DNA of 64,000 nt, from contig NTMA01000059.1 of the NCBI GenBank assembly GCA_002917075.1, positions 2,097 through 66,096 of the forward strand, read 5' to 3'. The translations under genes were made by a program, and so were the position numbers. Each line of letters opens with the position of its first letter. Within the stretch, counting starts at the first letter, position 1. This DNA is from Hawksworthiomyces lignivorus. Lineage: Eukaryota > Ascomycota > Sordariomycetes > Ophiostomatales > Ophiostomataceae. Positions 22,322-33,595 of the stretch are shown piece by piece. The notes beneath the pieces were generated by a model, which worked only from the letters and a program-made list of their open reading frames with translations, did no database searches and had not been told where the DNA came from.

Positions 22322-24564
22322 GGAGTGGCGCTATTTGCACAATTCTCTCGTCATCTTCTGTTCTTTGCTGTTTTTTTTTAGACCACAAAATTCTGTCAGC
22401 ACGTAGATTGATATTGATAAAAGAGATCGCTCCGCTGTCTGGGACTGGCACCGGTTCTTTACCACAAAGAGAATTCCGGGCAGAGACAAGGACCGGGGGT
22501 CCACCCCGGACGGCTCTGTTTCATGTCTCAGAAGCCTGGAGTAAGACCCTAGAAGAGGAAATAAAATAAATTGACGTAATTCTTCCCCATGCACATACAT
22601 AGGCAGAAGCAGCTGTGCAGCCAAAGTGCACGATGCTCGCAAGCTGCATACTCCGCTCGGCGTTAGTAATTGCACTGCCTCTCTCCACCCAAGGCCTCCG
22701 TAATACCTCGCACAGCAGAAATTAAAATGGGCGGGACCCTTGCAGGAGGAACAACTCATCAGCCAATATATGCGCAGCACGATGCGTACATGCGAAGTAC
22801 ATACGAGATCATGGGATTTGCTCATCCGGAAGCCAAAAGGTATGCGGTGTTTTCCCCTCGCCGGCAGGCAGCCCTACGTTATTCTCTATTTGTTTTAGGG
22901 GTCCGCGCCAGTCCCCATTTCCACCTGCAATGACGCAACTCGGTAGGCAGCTCTTCTTTTCGCGGTAAGCATATAGTTTCATTTCCGCACCAGGCCGCTG
23001 ACACATCGCTGGATGATGGTCGCCTGTATTCTGTAATCGGCTCTCTCCCAAGAGCCTGTACCAGGCAGCCGAGCAGCGCTTGCTTGCCCCCTTTTTTTGC
23101 TTCTCGTCATGCCGTGGTTCCGCGGTGGTGGAAGAACTCCGAGACTGTACGTAGTCGCACGGCGTATCTCAACTTCAACAACCTGGCTTGGCTGCATGGG
23201 ACCCCGTTCCTGAGCGAAATGACCCCAGCTGGCCCAGTCTCATGGTATTGGTCCAGCGGCCAGACTAACAACATTAGGGGCTGATCCTCCTCCCCCCAAT
23301 GAGGCATGCGGGCCTGGCGAGGCCAAGTCCTCTCATTTAATCGCGTCGCCTGCCTTTTGGTCCACTCACGAGCTCGCTTCTCGGTTTTACGTTTGAAAAA
23401 CACAACGTAGCCCCCGTTGCTAGCACGCAGCCGACCCCTGTACTAAATTTTCGCCGTCGTTTCGTTGGTTTGACGGGAAATAAAGAAAAGAGGAAAAAAG
23501 ACGGGGTGAGGGAATATACGACCTTAAACACTGCGTATACGGAGTAACAATACCGGAGTATGTACTCGTACATGTATCCTATTTGCGCGGGTTCTCGTCA
23601 GGCGTTTTTGGTCGTCTGAACGTCTGCCTTTTGCGCCTCGCCAAGCGTTCTTAGAGCGTTCTGATACCGCCTCGATTTGTGCGGGTTGCATTCCGCTTCT
23701 GGGATCGGGAGAAGCAAAATAAGAAAACAAAGAAAAGCAACACGATCGTATGTACGGATTACAGGCCTATTTATCCGCACTCTCTCTGTTGGGCTCTAAA
23801 TTAAGGTTTTGTTCCTTAATATAGGTGCATGTGCATTTGCGTTTTCTTTGTTTCTTATTTATTTTTTTCCTTCTTTTTCTCTTCCCTTCTCCCTTTTGCC
23901 CTCTTCCGGACTTTCACCAACTGAAATTGTGTCATTCATTTTTGCAGCTCTCCCTTATTGTGCTTTCTTTTTTTCACGGTTGCCTCATCTTTCCCCAGTT
24001 TCGTGTCTCTCCCTCATAAAGACACCTTGCTACTCCAAGTTTTATTTTTCCCCAGTCGATCTCTGTGCTCTTCGCCATTCCGGTCAAACGTCAGCGGGAG
24101 AATGGAACAGCATCTGGAACGAACCTCTAATTCAGACTGAGACTACGCCAACGACAAAGAGACATTCTAGGTTGAAATCCGTCCAATCATTATATACTGC
24201 TTTGCCGAAGCGCGCCTCACACGAGTGCTCACGGGCGTCCAAGACAGCCTCCAGAATGCCCCGACCGCCAGCGTCGTCACATCAGTAAATTCGTACGCAC
24301 CAGACAACGAAGCAAGGGGACAGATCCAACCAGCTTCCCTGTCGCGCTCTGCTATTTTCTCGGTCACGCGATCGATCCTGAGTGAACGTTACAATATCAG
24401 CCAGCATCGTTCCGGAACCCTCTCTTTCCACTGACTCTTGTCCCATTTTCTTACTTTCTTTTTATTATCGAGATATTCGTATTCTCCTTTCATTTTATAT
24501 ATTTTCGTCATCTGGCCCACTGGACAGAGCAGAGGTCCATTTTGGCCTTCGTATCTTCTCCACA
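22322..24564. other. Intergenic region, no supported gene
   Basis: 2.2 kb between two + strand genes. The last 700 bp is T/C-rich and probably the promoter and leader of the RA-PH gene. No RNA gene or repeat family is recognised. Confidence 0.5.
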
Positions 24565-27500
24565 ATGTCCACAGCGACGGATCCACCGCCGCCACAGAAA
24601 CTTTCCCGGTATCGCACCGTCCGAGGTAGAAACGCCCCCGAGTCCCGGCGGTATGTGGAGCCGACGCCAGCCGTAAGCAGCAGCAGCGCCGCTGCCAGCG
24701 CCGCCAATACGACCAGCAGGGACTTTCCCTTGCGCAGAGCAACTCCTGGTCAAGCCTCGGCCTCGGCGTTTCCTCCGAGCAACGATGCACCGCCGCCGCC
24801 AATGCCTGCGCCGGCGGCGAACGGCTGGGGAGACGGCGCGGCAGCAATGGCATCTCGCGGGATGCATCCGAGTGCTGCGACAGGGCGGCAGACGTCCGGC
24901 GGACATGCCGAGTATGCTTCAGTAGGCGGCCCGCTTCCGGCAGCACAGCAACCGCTAGCAACCGCAATCATCTCACCTCGGCTTCGGCAGCTCTCATTCC
25001 AACACCCTGCGCACACCGAAGGACCCAGCTATCATCAGCAGCAGCAACAGCAGCAACAGCAACAGCCAGCATCACCGCCGCCGCCGATGCGCACGCCCGT
25101 CCTGGTGCCGCTGCCAGCAGCCCGAGCGCGCGGCGCAGCGATGGAGGGCGGCGAGATGTTCCCGGCGTTTGGCGATGACGACGGCGCGGCAGCAGCGGCA
25201 GCGGAGCGGCTGCTGGCCGAGCAGAAGCGCAAGGACCTCGAGCGCCTGCAGCGGGAGCTGGAGAACCACCAGGCGGCGGCGGCGGAAGCGCCGCTGCCGC
25301 CCAAGAGCCCCGCGCGCGAGAAGTTTGGTTTTTTGAGCCGCCGCCGCGGACTGTCGTCGGCGGCGCAGGCCCCGCCGCCGGTCATGTCGCCGACCGAGCC
25401 GCTGCCCCGCTCACCGCCCGCCACCGCCATTGCGGCCCCATCCGCCTCCGCTTCTTCTGCGAGCCGGCCCTCCACCGCCTACGCCGGCAGCCGCACCCAC
25501 CGCGGCTCGGAGCCGCCCGTTCCCCTGCAGACCAGCGCCAGCACCAGCACGACGCACACGGCCAGCACGACGCACACGACATCGCCCCCCCGGCCGGCGC
25601 CCCAGACAGATGCGCCAGCTTCCGCGCCCAACGCGGCCAGCCGAGTACGTCTTCTCTTTGCTTTTTTCGGTCTCCGTCGGTCCTTTTTTCTTTTTTTTGA
25701 AATGATGCACTTGTTCTAACCCGTTGTTTTTCTGCAGGAGGTGACGGTGCGCTGCGGGCAGTTTTCGGCATCGCTGCCGTTCTCGCCCGAGACGACGGTG
25801 GCAGAGATCCTGGAGGCGTTCTCCAAGAAGCTGCAGTACTCGTGCCCGATCGACTCGGCGGCCAGCGCGCTGATCGAGAACTACGCACGGCTGGGGCTGG
25901 AGCGGCGGCTGCGGCAGTACGAGCGGCTGCGCGACATCCTGGGGTCGTGGGACAGCGAGGGCGACAACACGCTGACGATCCTGGCGGACGGCAGCGACGG
26001 CGGCGGCGACGGCAGCGGCGGGGTGGGCCGCAATGGGCACGCGGCGGACCTGGAGCTGGCGTCGGTGCCGCGGGGGCGGGGGGCGCGGCCGGCGGGGTTT
26101 TTGTTCTTGCCGGTGCAGCACGCGCAGAAGCCGGGCCGGTGGCACAAGCGGTACGTGACGCTGGTGGAGGAGACGGGGCAGCTGATCGCGTCGAAGAAGG
26201 CCGACGACGCGCGGGTGCTGGCGCTGACGGGCGACGGCTCCGGCGGCGGCAACAGCGGGAGCGCGGCGCCACCGTCGACGGCGCCGGGCGACGTGCAGAG
26301 CCTGTGCCACCTGTCGGACTACGACGTATACGCGCCAACGGCGGGGCAGATGCGCAAGCAGCTGAAGCCGCCGCGGGCGTTCTGCTTTGCGGTCAAGAGC
26401 CAGCAGCGCACGACGGTGTTTGTCAACACGGACAACTACGTGCACTTTCTGTCGTTTGAGGACCCGGTGCACGCGCGGGCGTTCTACGACCGCGTCTTTG
26501 CGTGGCGCAGCTGGTACCTTGCGCACAAGAAGCTGGGGGTGCTGGGCAAGAAGAAGGAGGCGGCGGCCGAGACAAAACAGCAGACGACGTACCCGCCCTC
26601 GTCGTCCGCCGTGCTGCGGCATGCTGGCGGCGGCGGCGGCGGCGGCGTGCAGCGCACGCTCAGCCGAAAAGCGCCGGCGACAGCCACAGCATCCCACCGC
26701 ATCTCCGTGGCCGAGTCGCTCTTTGCCGGCATCGGCAACTTCGACCCCACGCTGGACGGCAGCGTGTTTGACCGGCCGGGGATGGTGGGCGGCGGCGCCA
26801 GCGTCAGCACGCGCCCCCTGCGCACGAGCAGCGGCAGCGGCAGCAACAGCAACAACGAGACGGGCGCGGCCTTTGCGACCGGCGGCCTGCTGGGCAGCGC
26901 GTACGACGAGCGCAAGAAGGAGGCCGAGGCGGCCAGCAGCCGGCTGTCGCGCGAGCTGGCGATGCCAAGCGCGTCGGCGGCGGTCACGTCGCGCGACAGC
27001 CGCAGCCGCAGCAGCAGTCAGCAGCAGCGCCAGCACCAGCACCACCAGCACCGGTCGTCGACCGGCTCCGCCAGAGACCTCATGTCCTCGGCCGAGTCCA
27101 GCTCGTGGTTCCCGTCGGCGAGCGAGCACTCGGCGCGCCAGCGCAGCAAGTCGATCCGCGACCGGTCGCGCCCGGCGTCGCCGTCAGACGAGCTGCCCCT
27201 GGGCCTGCAGTTCCCGCAGCTCCTGCAGCAGAAGCAGCAGCAGGCCCAGCAGCAGGCACAGCAGCTGAAACAGCGCCTGCAGCAACAGCAACAGCTGCAA
27301 CAGCTGCAGCAGCTGCAGCAGCAACAGCAACAAACACACCACCGCGACCCCGCCATGTACCGCAGCCAGTCGGTGCGGCACCCGACGCAGAAGCAGCAGC
27401 AGCGGCCGCCGTCGTCGTCGGCGCCGCCCATGCCGTCGCCGCTCGTCGACCTCACGCCCGCGTTCCAGGAGGCGCCCCAGTGGGCCAAGGACAAACGCGG

Positions 27501-27861
27501 CCACGGCGTGCGCGCCCCGCCGGGCACCGCCCACCTGGTCGACCTGGCCACCGGCCGCGCCGACCCCCACAGCAACATCGGCGGCGGTGGGCTGGTCGGC
27601 ATGGCCCCGTCGCGCGGCGACTACCTGCGCCGCCCGGACGCGGCGGGACCAGTACCGCTGCACTCTTACGGCAGCAGCAGCGGTCCTCGCCGCGCCCAGA
27701 CAATGACGGCGGCGTCGTCATCATCGGCTGCGGCCGCGTCCGCGCGCCACCACCACCACCAAGGGCCGCCGGTGTCTCTGCTGTCGCGGATCCCCGCCAA
27801 TAGCAGCACAGTGATGCAAGATGGCGCGGGCTACAACACCGCGACCGTAACACGACGCTGA
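24565..27861 (+). CDS. Ras-association and PH domain protein (MRL/Grb7-like architecture)
   Basis: Signalling adaptor predicted to bind Ras-family GTPases and membranes. Exon 1 (24565-25644, 360 codons) is followed by a 93-bp intron (gtacgt...ctgcag) and exon 2 (25738-27861), giving 1,067 aa. Residues 1-360 are disordered, with Pro-rich segments, a Gln run (about 155-165) and a short coiled coil (RLLAEQKRKDLERLQREL). The RA domain begins right at exon 2: VTVRCGQFSASLPFSPETTV, AEILEAFSKKLQY, with GDNTLTIL at the end. The PH domain covers about 481-621: GFLFLPVQ, GRWHKRYVTLVEETGQLIAS, FCFAVKSQQRTTVFVNTDN and a final helix with a Trp (RVFAWRSWYLA). The C-terminal 450 residues are Gln/Ser/His-rich and disordered, with two long Gln blocks. 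The RA-PH order matches lamellipodin/RIAM/Grb7 proteins. The closest named fungal relative is not known to me. Confidence 0.88.
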
Positions 27862-28302
27862 CGCGGATGTTGTAAAAGGAAAAAGAAAAAGAAAACGGAC
27901 AAGGAATATTAAAAAAAGAAAAGTAAAATGAGAAGAGTCTAAATATGACAGGTCATGAGCTTGTCGATAGAGGAACAGTGCCGGCGCATTTTGCATATCG
28001 AAGGAGGGAAAACAATAAAACGAAGGTCTTCATTCTGCATTGGATCATGGCATGTGTTATGACAAAAACAGCTACGTACGAAATATTTTGTTTACAGGAA
28101 TCTATATTATTTTCTTTTGTGCCTATCTTCTTTATTTACGCGACTGAGACCCAGTCTTACGCTGTGAATTGCTGCCAATAAGTTCTATCAAGCTTGTCTC
28201 CCAGCATTCTTCCTCCTCTACTCTTCCAAATGGCCCTTGCTTCAAGGCAGTCCCAGATTCGACCATTGCCTTGTCCTCTCTTCCGCCCGCAGAGACAGAC
28301 GC
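27862..28302. other. Convergent 3' region between the RA-PH gene and ERG20
   Basis: 441 bp shared downstream region of two convergent genes. It is A/T-rich and probably carries both polyadenylation regions. No gene is seen. Confidence 0.5.
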
Positions 28303-29446
28303 CTATTTGCTGCGCTTGTAGATCTTGGACAGGAAGGCGTTGAAGGCGTCCTTTGTGAGGCCAGTGCTCTCGTCGATGCCGTTGATCTTGGCGCGCAGCT
28401 CGCCGACGATGTTCTCCTCGTAGGCCAGGTAGCGCTTCTCGAGCTCGAGCTCGTCGAAGAGGGCCTTGACCTTGGCCTCGGCAGCCTTGTCCTTGCGGCC
28501 GTAGTTGGCCTCTAGCAGGGCGCGCTGGGCCGGGGTGACGAGCTGCAGGGCCTGGTTGACCAGCCAGGAGCACTTGTTGTCTTGGATGTCGGTGCCGATC
28601 TTGCCAATGTGCTCGGGCAGGCCAAAGTTGTCGAGGTAGTCGTCCTGGACCTGGAAGTACTCGCCCATGGGGATCAGGATGTCCTCGGCGGTCTTGAGGT
28701 TGGCTGGAGTGCCGAGCTCGAGCAGGTACAGGGCGAGGGCGACGGGCAGGTAGAAGGAGTAGTAGGCGGTCTTGTAGATGACGATGAAGCGGTATTTCTC
28801 CATGCTGAAGTTGTCGAGGTTGACCTTGTCCTCAGGGGCGGTGAGCAGGTCGGTCAGCTGGCCGATCTCGGTCTGGAAGGTAACCTCGTGGAACAGCTCG
28901 AGCAGGTCGACGTAGTTGGGGTGGGAGCGGAAGTGCTCCTTGAGCAGCGTGTAGATGGCCGACTCGAGCATGAAGGCGTCGTTAATGGCGACCATGCCGA
29001 CGCCCTCCTGCCGGTACCAGCAAGGCTTGCCGCGGCGGGTGATGCTGCTGTCCATGATGTCGTCGGAGACGAGGAAGAAGGCCTGCAGCAGCTCGGTCAG
29101 CCAGCCCAGCGTGGCAGCCCGGAAGTACTCGTCCTCAGTCAGCGGACGGCCCAGTAGGCTGGACGCGGTGTCGGGCACGGACATGCCGCGGTTGCATTTT
29201 CCACCGAGGGTGTTGGTCTCGAGACTCTGTGCAGCAAGAAAGAAGAGAAAAGAAAGAAAGAAAAGGATCAGCACGTCTGGAACCTCACATGAAAGCTTTC
29301 AGAAGCAGCTCGAGAGGCACACCCACCGTCTTATACCATTGTACATACTCCTCCGGCAGGTTGTACTTCTTAGCGTGGGCGAGGAGGATCGCCTCCAGCT
29401 TGGGGAAGACGGCCTCGAATTCCTTGAGGGTGGTTCTCTGAGCCAT
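28303..29446 (-). CDS. ERG20: Farnesyl diphosphate synthase
   Basis: Condenses DMAPP and GPP with IPP to farnesyl diphosphate, the branch point to ergosterol, dolichol, ubiquinone and prenylated proteins. Two exons, 29446-29327 (40 codons) and 29226-28303, with a 100-bp intron (gtgggt...tgcacag), give 347 aa, the usual length. The first Asp-rich motif DDIMD is at residues 95-99, followed by [11 protein letters not shown]. The second, DDYLD, is at 235-239 within [15 protein letters not shown]. The conserved [15 protein letters not shown] and the basic C-terminus KIYKRSK are present. The N-terminus [18 protein letters not shown] is canonical. No mitochondrial extension is visible, so the cytosolic form is expected. 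A long T-rich stretch upstream (29655-29745 on the + strand) lies in its promoter. Confidence 0.97.
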
Positions 29447-30510
29447 TGAGACAGCTGCACAGGTCGAAGAATATAAATTCAGATACAGAAGGACGACGGC
29501 GATAGTAGATGAGCTTCACAAAACGAGAATATGGCGAAAGGAGGGGGAAATGGCTGTAATTTATTGCAAAATACAAAAGATACAAAGATACAAGGAGACC
29601 AAGGAAAGGCGGTGCGGCAGCCATAGCCGCACCTATCTTATATTAGACGCAGCCTCTTCTTTTTCTTTATTTTTCTTTTTTCTCTTTTTTTTCTTTTTTT
29701 TCTTTTTACCTTTTTTTTTTACCTTTTTTTTTTATCTTTTTCCCCTGAAGCACCAAATCTACTACTAGCAGAAGCCTGAGCGAGATTTGATGGGTGCATT
29801 TCAGGTGGGGTCGGAAGGGAAATATAGCGGGGATTGGCAGGTTAGCGGGTATTTTAGTGGCATTGACAGGGGTCCGCTTCAGAACCGTTGGGGGGCTGGT
29901 TGGGTGGGCATTAGGAAGTTTCCAGGTAGGGAATGTGTTCGCTGAAAGGGCGGTGAACCGTATGGGGAAAGTAGAGACGGAGGGGGAAAGCGGCAGAAAA
30001 AAAAACCCAATTTCGCAAATACGCTTAACGAGGACTGCGGGATGTCATATGCAATTAATAGCTTATGTAGCTTAGCTAACAGCCCCAGTAGCTGCACGGC
30101 TGACGCGCTCTGGAAGTAGCCGCCCACCAAAAATGGTCAATAGACCTGACGCTATGAACGACAGCAGCTCTCGTGCATCGCGACAAGGCCGACAGACAAA
30201 GAAGCATATCAACAACTACATGCTCACGTGGCCTCATACGGACAAAATACGCAGCTGATATATGTTCAGACAGGTTCTTTCTTATGCTAGCATCTTTGCA
30301 CGGCCGCTGCAGTTGTTCTGAACATTGCCGTCCCCGCGTTCGACGCGCTCAAGCTTGGGCCTGAGCCTGCTTTGGAGACACACGCGTGGAACGACACACA
30401 CAAAAGAAGAGGCATAATAGAATATACAAAATACAGGAATTATAAAACATATACAGGCCGTTACTAGCTGGCAGTTGATGCGTGGCTCAGCCTGAGCTCT
30501 GCTGCCATCC
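29447..30510. other. Divergent promoter region between ERG20 and CDC23
   Basis: 1.06 kb. Positions 29650-29745 are a T/C homopolymer-rich tract. No gene or RNA is recognised. Confidence 0.5.
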
Positions 30511-33062
30511 ATGGTCCTTACGAAGCAGGAGACCCTGCAGCTCCGGTCTGCTCTGCAGGATGCCGTCGTAAAGTGCTCGGAGAGATGTCTCTACCAGTCG
30601 GCAAAATGGTACTTAAGCCCGCTGCCCCATTGACCCTTTTTTTCTTGCTGGAGGGGAGAGACGAGAGAGATGGGATGAGGGGTTGTGGGGGGTTGCATAT
30701 TACGGATGAAAAAGCTCACTGACACCGTACACCAGGGCTGCCGAGCTCTTGACGTCTATCCCGGAGTCGGCTACTAGCGGTGCAGACCACAGCATGAACC
30801 AGGCACCACCGCCTGACCACACCGTACCCCTGCTCGTCACTCAGAATGTTGATCCGTCCGAGGCGCGCCTCGAAGCCGCCGAGATCAACAAGTACCTTCT
30901 GGCCAAGTCCTTTTTCGACTGCCGCGAGTATGACCGGTGTGCCTCCGTCTTCTTGCCGGACTCGCTCATGGCAGGCGTGCTCTCGTCGTACCGCCATGAC
31001 CACCCAGACCAGTTTCCCGACGATGGCTTTCCGTCGCTCTTTGCGGCCGGCAGGGGAGAGAGGCAGCCGTCCGCGTCGCAGACGCGGGGTGTCTTTGGCA
31101 GCAGCCGGTCAGGGGACCACCAAGCGTCTTTTGACAAGCAGAGCAGCCAAGAAACGATCATCGACCACGATGCCACGCCCACTGCCTCGTTCAAGAAGCC
31201 GCTCGAGCCGGAGCCTGTCCGCACTCTGCCCGAGCTCAGCCAGAAGAGCCTGTTCCTGGCCCTCTACGCCAAGATGATCTCCGGCGAGAAGAAGAAGGAT
31301 GAGGAGGTGGAGATGGTTATGGGCCCCCACGACACGGGCGACGTGGTCAACCGCCAGCTGCAGGTGATTAGCGCGTACCTGCAGACCTGGTTCGATCAGA
31401 ACATGGACGAAGACGAGGAGCGCGTAGTGAGCCAGGGATGGCTGGAATACTTGTGAGTCTCGCCGGTCTCTCCTCCCTCCTAGTTTATATTGCCTTCCGC
31501 GACTAATGTGGCTAGATATGGCATGGTGCTGGCGAAGGAAAAAAACGAGAAAGAGGCGATGGAGTGGTTCATTCGAAGCGTACACAGATTTCCCATGAAC
31601 TGGGGCTGCTGGCAGGAGATGACTATGCTCATCTCGCGAGTTGATGAGGTGCGTATTTTCCCTTCCCATCATACAAATGCAATTTGCCTCGTATCTAACA
31701 TCTTCGTGACAGCTGAACAAAATCGCGCCTCGGCTGCCACAAAATATTGTCTCTTTCATCTTTCACCTGCACGCGTCCTTGGAACTCTACCAGCAAGGCC
31801 ACAACCTAGCTACCTCCCTTGACCAGCTGCTCTCCATCTTCCCAAATTCCTCCTTCTTGCTCACCTGCAACGCCTTGCTGGCCTACCATAGCAAAGATCT
31901 TATTGCCGCCGAGCAGCACTTCAGCGCCCTGCTAGCACAACACCCACACCGTCTCGACTCTCTCGACCACTACTCCAACATTCTGTACGTGCTGAACCTG
32001 CGGCCCAAACTTGCATTTCTAGCCCATCTCTGCTCCAGCATCGACAAATTTCGCCCCGAGACCTGCGTCGTCATCGGCAACTACTACTCTCTCATGTCGG
32101 CGCATGAAAAGGCCGTGCAGTATTTCCGCCGCGCTCTGGCCTTGGACCGGTCTTGTCTGTCAGCGTGGACCCTCATGGGCCACGAGTACGTCGAGCTGAA
32201 GAACACCCACGCCGCCATCGAGTCCTACCGCCGCGCCGTCGACGTCAACCGCCGCGACTACCGCGCCTGGTACGGCCTGGGCCAGACGTACGAGGTGCTG
32301 GAGCTGCACACTTACGCCTTGTGGTACTACAAGAAGGCCGCCGGCCTGCGGCCGTGGGACGGCAAGATGTGGATGGCCGTCGGCTCCTGCCTGCAGAAGA
32401 TGGGCCGCGACCGCGACGGCATCAAGGCCCTGAAGCGGGCGCTGCTCGCCGACGCCAACTACGAGTCGTCTGCGGGCGCCGGTGGTGCCGGCGGCGGCCG
32501 CAGCGGCGGCGGCGCGTCGTATGCGGCGCAGCAGACCTACCTAGATCCGGAGGTGCTGCTGCAGATCGCCCTGATGTACGAGCAGCTGGGCAGCCACGAG
32601 GAGGCCAAGTCGTACATGGAGCTGTGCGTCGCCCAGGAGGACGGCGAGCCCGAGGCCAACTTTGGGGACTCCGTGGCCAGCATGCACCGCGAGTCCGGCA
32701 GTGGCCGGGGGAACGACGATTTGGACGGTGACGACGACGGCGCTGGCGCCAGCGGTCGCCGCAGCCCTGGAAACGACGGGGGCGGCGCCGCCGGCACAGG
32801 CGTCACGCCGGCCACGAGCCGCGCCCGCCTCTGGCTGGCACGCGCTGCCCTGGCTGAGGGCGACTACGCCGGCGCCGTGAAGCTCGCCACCGAGCTGGCC
32901 CAGGACGGCGTCGACGTCGAGGAGGCAAAGGCGCTGATGCGTGAGGCGCGCGCCGAGGTGGAGCGCATCTACCAGCAGCAAGGAGGAGGCGGACCAGGAG
33001 GAGGAGGAGGACCAGGAGGGCAGCCGTCCATTGACATCGGCGGGGAGATGGCCGGCAGCTAG
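30511..33062 (+). CDS. CDC23: Anaphase-promoting complex subunit 8 (Cdc23)
   Basis: TPR scaffold subunit of the APC/C ubiquitin ligase that triggers anaphase and mitotic exit. Four exons: 30511-30608, 30736-31452, 31516-31648 and 31713-33062, giving 765 aa with consistent phases. The N-terminus LRSALQDAVVKCSERCLYQS continues across intron 1 into AKWAAELLTSIP. TPR units follow: YLLAKSFFDCREYDRCASVF, WFIRSVHRFPMNWGCW, and the array FRPETCVVIGNYYSLMSAHE, AVQYFRRALALDRSCLSAW, GHEYVELKNTHAAIESYRRA and YRAWYGLGQTYEVLELHTYA. An acidic Ser/Gly-rich insertion around residues 660-690 separates the last helices. The C-terminal tail is Gln/Gly-rich. The first ATG in frame with the conserved N-terminus was chosen. 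Confidence 0.95.
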
Positions 33063-33595
33063 CGGCGCCCCCTCTCGTTCCGCACGCGACCACGGGGGCA
33101 GCTGTCGCCACAGCAGCGGCAGCGGCAGCAGGGCAGAATGCGCATGCGGCCCGCTACGTTTCTCTTTAGGCTACGAGGTGTCCGATGAAGAACCGGGCAA
33201 GAGATGAAGCTTGGCTTCCCAAAATAGCAGAGAGGCAAGTCCATTGTGTAACAATAGCTAAGAAATATGACGAATAACGACAGGAAATAAAAGGAGAGAT
33301 AAATGACGCGATCCCAAGTTCCCAGTGTCCAAGAAGAGGCAGCATTGCCCTCGCCAAACCAATAGCCAGATTGATTTGTTTCCCGTTTCCAAAGGTAAAG
33401 CATTCCGTGTATCCTGTCCTATATATCCCAGATTACCTTTTCCAAGCTTTGTCCAGCATATCCAAAAGATCCAAAAAATACCAATCCCTGAACGCCTTTT
33501 ATATGCAGCTTCCCAAGACCCTGGCTCCCACGCACGACCAAGGTCGAATCAATTTGTGTGAGTTAGCCATATCTCCGCTCAACAGCATTACATCT
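33063..33595. other. Convergent 3' region between CDC23 and the GMC gene
   Basis: 533 bp without a supported gene; shared downstream region of convergent genes. Confidence 0.5.

Noticed and set aside
25411..27129. 572-codon minus-strand frame opposite the RA-PH gene
   Set aside because: Composition (Arg/Ala/His) is that of an antisense frame; the + strand has recognisable RA and PH domains.
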